From an uncultured Collinsella sp. (GTDB taxonomy: Bacteria > Actinomycetota > Coriobacteriia > Coriobacteriales > Coriobacteriaceae): DNA of 64,000 nucleotides. Position 1 is the first letter of the stretch. Each line of letters opens with the position of its first letter. Below, piece by piece: positions 59,959 through 64,000 of the stretch. Position numbers and translations under genes: made by a program. The stretch is taken from the NCBI GenBank assembly GCA_937950325.1, contig CALFDJ010000008.1:1-64000 (forward strand). Direction: 5' to 3'. The notes beneath the pieces were generated by a model. That model saw only the letters and a program-made list of their open reading frames with translations. It was not told the DNA's origin and did no database searches.

Positions 59959-60993
59959 ATGGGTAAAACGGTTCTTACCTTCGGCGAAATCATGATGAGG
60001 CTCTCGCCCAAAGATCATCTGCGCATTGAGCAGGCAACCGAGTTTGACGTCCGCTACGGTGGCGCCGAGGCCAACACCGCTCTTTCCCTGGCCTACCAAG
60101 GCGACAAGGCCGCTTACGTATCCGTTGTCCCGGCCAACCGCCTAGGCGAGTGCGCGCTGCGCTCGCTGAAGGCCTACGGCGTCGACACAACGCGCGTCGT
60201 GCGTCAGGGCGACCGTCTTGGCTCCTATGTGTTTGAGGTCGGCGCCTCGCAGCGCGGCAACGGCTGCGTCTACGACCGCAAGTTCTCTGCCATCAACATG
60301 GCCAAACGCGACGTCTTTGACTGGAACGAGATCCTCAAGGGCATCGATGTCTTCTATTTCTCCGGCGTGACCCCCGCCGTCTCCGATGAGATGGCCGCCG
60401 CCTGCAAGGAGGCACTCGCCGCCTGCCGCGCCAAGGGCATCACCACCGTGTGCGACGTGAACTATCGCGGCAAGATGTGGTCGCCCGAGAAGTCGCAGGC
60501 CACCATGAAGGAACTCCTGCCGCTCGTCGACATCTGCATCGCCAACGACGAGGATGCGCCCGCCGGCCTCGGCATGACCTGCGTCTCTGGTTCCCTTGCC
60601 CATGGCATCGAGGAGCGCGACACCTACGTCGAGATGGCCCGTCAGATCTGCGCCGAGTACGGCTGCAAAAAGGTCGCCTCGGTCGTCCGCAACATCTCCT
60701 GCGTCGAGCGCTCCATCTGGATGGGCATGCTCTTTGACGCCGAGAGCGGCGAGCACTGGTTCTCCCCTGCTCACGACGTGCACGTGCTCGAGGGCGTTGC
60801 CGCCGGCGACGCTTTCAACGCCGGCCTCGTCCATGCCCTCACCAACGACTTTGATCCGCAGGACGCCGTCAACTATGCGATTGCAGCGTCGATCCTCAAG
60901 CTCACCATCAAGGGCGATTCCAACTTGGTGACCGCAGACGAGATCGCAGCCGTGGCATCCGCCGCCGACGGTGGCACCCGCGTCGCGCGCTAA
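59959..60993 (+). CDS. kdgK: 2-keto-3-deoxygluconate kinase (PfkB family)
   Basis: A 344-residue ribokinase-type sugar kinase. The N-terminus has TFGEIMMRLSP and RYGGAEANTALSLA (sugar site); the C-terminus has GVAAGDAFNAGLVHAL with the catalytic Asp in GDAF. With KDPG aldolase next to it, the most likely substrate is KDG, giving KDPG. The start at 59959 has AAGGAG upstream; the frame is open to 59872. Leader features indicate LacI-type control. Substrate is inferred from context. Confidence 0.85.
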   Translation: MGKTVLTFGEIMMRLSPKDHLRIEQATEFDVRYGGAEANTALSLAYQGDKAAYVSVVPANRLGECALRSLKAYGVDTTRVVRQGDRLGSYVFEVGASQRGNGCVYDRKFSAINMAKRDVFDWNEILKGIDVFYFSGVTPAVSDEMAAACKEALAACRAKGITTVCDVNYRGKMWSPEKSQATMKELLPLVDICIANDEDAPAGLGMTCVSGSLAHGIEERDTYVEMARQICAEYGCKKVASVVRNISCVERSIWMGMLFDAESGEHWFSPAHDVHVLEGVAAGDAFNAGLVHALTNDFDPQDAVNYAIAASILKLTIKGDSNLVTADEIAAVASAADGGTRVAR

Positions 60994-61246
60994 TCCGTCT
61001 CCATTCCGCGGGCCGCAGCTTTCCAATCCCATACCCCTGCGGCCCGCTCCCCGATTCCTCCGGTCGGGCAGAACCACCAGTCCCATTCCGGTTTTGCCTG
61101 GCATTCCCTACATGACTGGTCGAGCAGCTGGTTTTGGAATTGCTTGAACCCCAAGCAGTGCCTCCGATAACCAATCCAAAATCGGCTCCTGACCAGCATA
61201 TTTGGCAATCACGCGCCCATGCGCGCCATACATCGAAAGGAACATT

Positions 61247-61888
61247 ATGTTCGATCAGTTCTACACCACGCTTGAGTCCCTGGGCATCGTGCCGGTCGTT
61301 GTGCTCGACAAGGTCGAGGACGCCGCTCCGCTCGCCCACGCCCTTATGGCAGCTGGCATGAAGTCCGCCGAGGTCACCTTCCGCACCGCCTGCGCCGCCA
61401 AGTGCATCGCCGCTATGGCCGAGGCCGAGCCCGAGATGTGCGTTGGCGCCGGCACTGTCCTGACCGTCGAGCAGGTTGAGCAGGCCCGCGCCGCCGGTGC
61501 CAAGTTCATCGTCTCCCCGGGTTACAACGAGGACGTCGTGAAGCACTGCATCGACATCGACCTGCCCGTCCTTCCCGGCACCGTGACCCCCTCCGAGGTC
61601 ACCGCAGCCGAGAACATGGGCCTCAAGGTCACCAAGTTCTTCCCCGCGTCCCAGTATGGCGGCCTGAACACCATCAAGGCCCTCGCCGCTCCGTTTGTCG
61701 GTCACCGCTTTATGCCTACCGGCGGCGTGAGCACCGCCAACGTCGAGGAGTACCTGAGTTCCTCCGCCATCATCGCCTGCGGTGGCACCTGGATGGTCAA
61801 GCCGGCCCTGTTTGCCGACGGCGACTTCTCCAAGGTCGAGCAGATCGCCCGCGAGGCCATGGACGTCGTCAAGAAGGTCCGCGGCTAG
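61247..61888 (+). CDS. eda: KDPG/KHG aldolase
   Basis: A 213-residue class I aldolase that splits 2-keto-3-deoxy-6-phosphogluconate to pyruvate and glyceraldehyde-3-phosphate. It has VPVVVLD near the start, AEVTFRTACA (catalytic Glu), VGAGTVLTVEQ, FIVSPGYNEDVV, and LPGTVTPSEV followed by KFFPAS, where Lys forms the Schiff base. GAAAGGA precedes the start. It lies 253 bases after kdgK and shares its direction; a terminator follows. Confidence 0.95.
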   Translation: MFDQFYTTLESLGIVPVVVLDKVEDAAPLAHALMAAGMKSAEVTFRTACAAKCIAAMAEAEPEMCVGAGTVLTVEQVEQARAAGAKFIVSPGYNEDVVKHCIDIDLPVLPGTVTPSEVTAAENMGLKVTKFFPASQYGGLNTIKALAAPFVGHRFMPTGGVSTANVEEYLSSSAIIACGGTWMVKPALFADGDFSKVEQIAREAMDVVKKVRG

Positions 61889-61905
61889 GTTTAGCTCTCT
61901 ATCGT

Positions 61906-61943
61906 GAAAGGGGGCGTGCCCTAGACCTCGCCCTCTTTCTTTT
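61906..61943 (+). terminator. Rho-independent terminator of eda
   Basis: GAAAGGGGGCG / CGCCCTCTTTC arms (one G-T pair) with a short loop, then TTTT, 17 bases past the stop codon. Confidence 0.85.
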
Positions 61944-62044
61944 AAAGCGGCTCGGAAGCGCGCCGTTTCCGTCACGAACAAGAACCAAAACCGTCTTGTA
62001 TGCTGATAGAACGTGACGGAAGCGACACGCCCCCGAGCCGCTTT
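61944..62044. repeat. Bulged inverted repeat
   Basis: The outer 12-bp arms AAAGCGGCTCGG / CCGAGCCGCTTT and inner arms GTTTCCGTCACG / CGTGACGGAAGC are separated by matching 9-base bulges. The layout resembles a hairpin with an internal loop. No gene is seen in it. Confidence 0.7.
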
Positions 62045-62106
62045 GCCTACTCGGCTGGCAACCGCGCCCAGTTGAGCCACATCGACAAAAACCGAGCCAT
62101 CAAAAC

Positions 62107-62178
62107 AGCTGCGGCGCCGTCTGGAGGAATGGACCCTTGTTTCCGGTCTTTTCCTCCAAGCGGCGCCGCAGCTTTTTT
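62107..62178 (+). terminator. Terminator-like hairpin before the GntR gene
   Basis: The 13-bp arms AGCTGCGGCGCCG / CGGCGCCGCAGCT enclose an inner TGGAGGAA / TTCCTCCA stem and are followed by TTTTTT. With the upstream bulged repeat it could be the end of a small RNA of unknown function; no promoter is obvious. Confidence 0.6.
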
Positions 62179-62200
62179 GTGCCCCGGTAGCGTCTCGCAC

Positions 62201-62263
62201 TTGCGGTGAAATACGGACTGTTTACACCATCAGAGCCGCAAAACAATCCCTATTTCACCGCAA
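62201..62263. repeat. TTGCGGTGAAATA hairpin downstream of the GntR gene
   Basis: The 13-bp arms TTGCGGTGAAATA / TATTTCACCGCAA enclose 37 bases. A related dyad with TTGCGGTGGAATA lies at 63043-63115, on the other side of the GntR gene. Confidence 0.75.
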
Positions 62264-62280
62264 CTAATGAAGGGGACGAG

Positions 62281-62973
62281 TTAGATGGCCGAGTCTTTGG
62301 ACAGCTCAAAATAGTCGGGATGCAAGGCGATAACCGGACCTTGCTCTTCGGGCATCAGGTGCAGGTGCGTCTCTGCCAGATAGCTCGCCGCGTCGGTATC
62401 GCCCCTCTTAATGGCCTCGAGAATCCGGCGATGCTGCCGACGAATCGGCTCCCAATCCAGATCCTGCGACACCATACGCAACCAGTTGTATCGCTCAAAA
62501 TGCGTGTTGATGCTCTTCATCCAATCCCACAACATGTGACGACCGGCAATCTCAAAACATGTCTCATGGAACAGGTTGTCCAGATCGAAAAAGCGACGCG
62601 TTTCGCTATGGTCGAGCGACTCGGACTCGGCAAGAATCTGCTCGAGCCGATGCTTTTGCTCGGGCGTGGCGGCAGAACAGCATTTAATGAGTACGCTTCT
62701 CTCGAGTTTCTCGCGCAAGAAACAGGCGTTCTCGGCACGCTCCATGCTGATTTTTGAGACATAGGTACCGCTTTTGGGACGCGTTTCCACCAGCTCCTGC
62801 TCGCGCAGACGCACAAAGGACTCGCGAATGGGTGTGCGCCCGATTCCCGTCTCTTTTTCCAGACCAATCGCCGAAAGGCGCGTGCCGGGCTTGAGCTCGG
62901 CATAGATGATCTTGGACCGCAATGCGTTGTACGCCTGGTCTTGCAGGCTCTGATAATGCTGGTGTTGTTCCAT
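62281..62973 (-). CDS. GntR-family regulator, FadR (FCD) subgroup
   Basis: A 230-residue regulator. The winged helix is SLQDQAYNALRSKIIYAELK then IGLEKETGIGRTPIRESFVR (residues about 8-70). The FCD domain, residues about 85-220, has the metal-binding D...H...H pattern (FDLDNLFHETCFE; later HRRILEAIKRGD). It likely senses a sugar acid and controls the GntP permease encoded upstream. The start at 62973 (MEQHQHYQSLQ) has GAGGG upstream; the longer frame crosses the dyad at 63043-63115. Confidence 0.88.
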   Translation of the reverse strand: MEQHQHYQSLQDQAYNALRSKIIYAELKPGTRLSAIGLEKETGIGRTPIRESFVRLREQELVETRPKSGTYVSKISMERAENACFLREKLERSVLIKCCSAATPEQKHRLEQILAESESLDHSETRRFFDLDNLFHETCFEIAGRHMLWDWMKSINTHFERYNWLRMVSQDLDWEPIRRQHRRILEAIKRGDTDAASYLAETHLHLMPEEQGPVIALHPDYFELSKDSAI

Positions 62974-63042
62974 AAAGCCCTCGGATGAAGCCTCGGTTAA
63001 TCGAATACCACTATGCAATACTATCGCATCCCCCGCCCCCTC

Positions 63043-63115
63043 ATAAGTTGCGGTGGAATAGTTCCTGTTCAAAGCCTTCAGCAGCAAAAACAGGAACTAT
63101 TCCACCGCAACTTAT
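63043..63115. repeat. 27-bp perfect inverted repeat upstream of the GntR gene
   Basis: Arms at 63043-63069 (ATAAGTTGCGGTGGAATAGT...) and 63089-63115 are perfectly complementary with a 19-base loop. It lies between the GntR start and the GntP terminator and shares TTGCGGTGRAATA with the hairpin at 62201-62263. Confidence 0.85.
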
Positions 63116-63156
63116 GGGGGGACGGGTGCGACATGCCGTTGGTATAAAAAGCAAAG

Positions 63157-63192
63157 GCCCGCGGACAGTTTGATAGGCAACTGTCCGCGGGC
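63157..63192 (-). terminator. Rho-independent terminator of the GntP gene
   Basis: GCCCGCGGACAGTT / AACTGTCCGCGGGC arms with a short loop, then CTTTGCTTTTT on the minus strand. Confidence 0.88.
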
Positions 63193-63228
63193 TTGCGGTG
63201 AGACACGCTTGTCTTATGCGTTTCTCGC

Positions 63229-64000
63229 CTAGATAAACAGGCTCAGGATTAGAACCATGATGAGGCCGACAACGGAGTTGACGAGCTCCAACAGGCCCCA
63301 TGTCTTATAGGTATCCTTCATCGACAGGCCAAACGACTGCTGGAACAGCAGGTAGCCGCCGTCATACATAGGCGTGATGGTATTGGATGCGCAGGCGCAG
63401 ACCAGTACTGCAAGCACCGGGTTGATGCCAAACTGCGTAACCATAGGTGCCACGACGCCGGCGGCGGTGATGGCCGAGACGGTACCCTGGCCGGTAAGCA
63501 GGCGCAGGACCACCGTGATCACCCAAGCCAAAATCAGCGGCGACACCGGCATAAGGCTCACCATGTCGGCAAGCGTCGCGCCAACGCCAGAAGTAATGAT
63601 GACCTGCTTCATGATGCCGCCGGCACCGATAACGAGCAGCACGTTCGCGACGCCCTTGATAGCATCGGACATAGAGCTAGAGATCTCTCCGCCATCCATG
63701 CCGCGCGTATAACCATACGCAACCATGGCAAGAATCATCGTGATGAGCATAGTGATATCTGCGCTACCGATGCAGCTGGCAAGATCGTATGCAAAGCAAC
63801 CCTCGCCCACCGTGTTCTTGATAATCGAAGCCCCAATCATGATGATTGCCGGGAACAGCGGCACCAGAATGGAAAGCCAGAACGGCGGAAGCTCGTCCGC
63901 GGGCCTGCGCTCCGCCGGCTTCATAACATTGCCAAGCGGCATGTCATCGAGACCGGGGATGAAATGGCACAGCAAAAGACCAGAGCAGATAAGTGTCGGA
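63229..64000 (-). CDS. GntP-family gluconate/sugar-acid permease, partial
   Basis: The C-terminal 256 or so residues of a membrane permease whose start lies beyond the window. It has several hydrophobic helices with the GntP-type blocks LICSGLLLCHFIPGLDD, VIITSGVG, LRLLTGQGTVSAITAAGVVAP and ASNTITPMYDGGYLLF. The family imports gluconate and related sugar acids with protons. It is encoded upstream of the GntR-type regulator, and KDG kinase and KDPG aldolase are nearby, fitting one catabolic unit. The frame is open to the last base. Confidence 0.85.
   Translation of the reverse strand, partial: PTLICSGLLLCHFIPGLDDMPLGNVMKPAERRPADELPPFWLSILVPLFPAIIMIGASIIKNTVGEGCFAYDLASCIGSADITMLITMILAMVAYGYTRGMDGGEISSSMSDAIKGVANVLLVIGAGGIMKQVIITSGVGATLADMVSLMPVSPLILAWVITVVLRLLTGQGTVSAITAAGVVAPMVTQFGINPVLAVLVCACASNTITPMYDGGYLLFQQSFGLSMKDTYKTWGLLELVNSVVGLIMVLILSLFI

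Overview
The window is high-GC, densely coded bacterial DNA. The gene set points to a gut actinomycete of the class Coriobacteriia, most likely Collinsella or a close relative. Supporting traits are a type III glutamine synthetase next to a GlnR-like nitrogen regulator with glnA, a sortase-assembled pilus locus, GatCAB amidotransferase, a UPF0210 protein, a one-piece tmRNA whose tag ends in FEPMALAA, and many actinobacterial-type housekeeping genes. The genus is an inference from these traits; no database search was run.

Layout. 0.3-7.1 kb: glnN (minus), then a methionine/one-carbon operon (metF, a separate MetH reactivation-domain protein, and a short cobalamin-dependent methionine synthase). 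7.2-10.2 kb: UPF0210 protein, a methyltransferase and a YhbY-type RNA-binding protein. 10.3-16.6 kb (minus): a large STAND ATPase/SARP-like regulator and amino-sugar genes (nagB, a PTS EIIA-Glc domain protein, glmM). 16.7-17.6 kb: rplM-rpsI. 17.8-19.7 kb: patatin-like lipase, a 62-bp-period hairpin array and tmRNA. 20-21.4 kb: RelB-like/PIN toxin-antitoxin pair. 21.4-28.7 kb: an unusual P1B-like ATPase with a small membrane partner, a heterodimeric ABC exporter and a divergent AraC regulator. 29-32.5 kb: gatCAB. 32.9-41.8 kb: pilus locus (adhesin, two pilins, class C sortase), interrupted before the sortase by a duplicated small-peptide/small-RNA locus that resembles a type I toxin-antitoxin system. 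42-50 kb: HAD phosphatase, MFS transporter, a MoaC-MobB fusion with moaA, a nuclease-like protein and a MATE exporter. 50-51.6 kb: Phd/PIN pair flanked by two matching gene-end remnants. 51.6-58.7 kb: ligA, an HtrA protease, a GlnR-like regulator, glnA and a ribbon-helix-helix/nucleotidyltransferase fusion. 58.7-64 kb: LacI regulator, KDG kinase, KDPG aldolase, GntR regulator and a GntP permease that runs off the end, together a sugar-acid catabolic region.

Nitrogen assimilation links the two ends of the window. The regulator next to glnA has a GlnR-type C-terminus, and GTNAC-n6-GAAAC-like boxes lie upstream of both glnA and glnN. The sugar-acid genes fit transport by GntP, phosphorylation by KdgK and cleavage by Eda, with LacI-type operators in the kdgK promoter.

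The intergenic DNA is rich in structured repeats: (a) CATCACAACATTCGA palindromes (4 copies), (b) CCACCACAAAGG...CCTTTGTGGTGG hairpins (5 copies), (c) two long perfect inverted repeats that share a core but have unrelated arms, (d) a 62-bp-period hairpin array, (e) a 21-bp tandem repeat and (f) a MITE-like element with 29-bp terminal inverted repeats. These and the candidate type I toxin-antitoxin locus are the most novel-looking signals.
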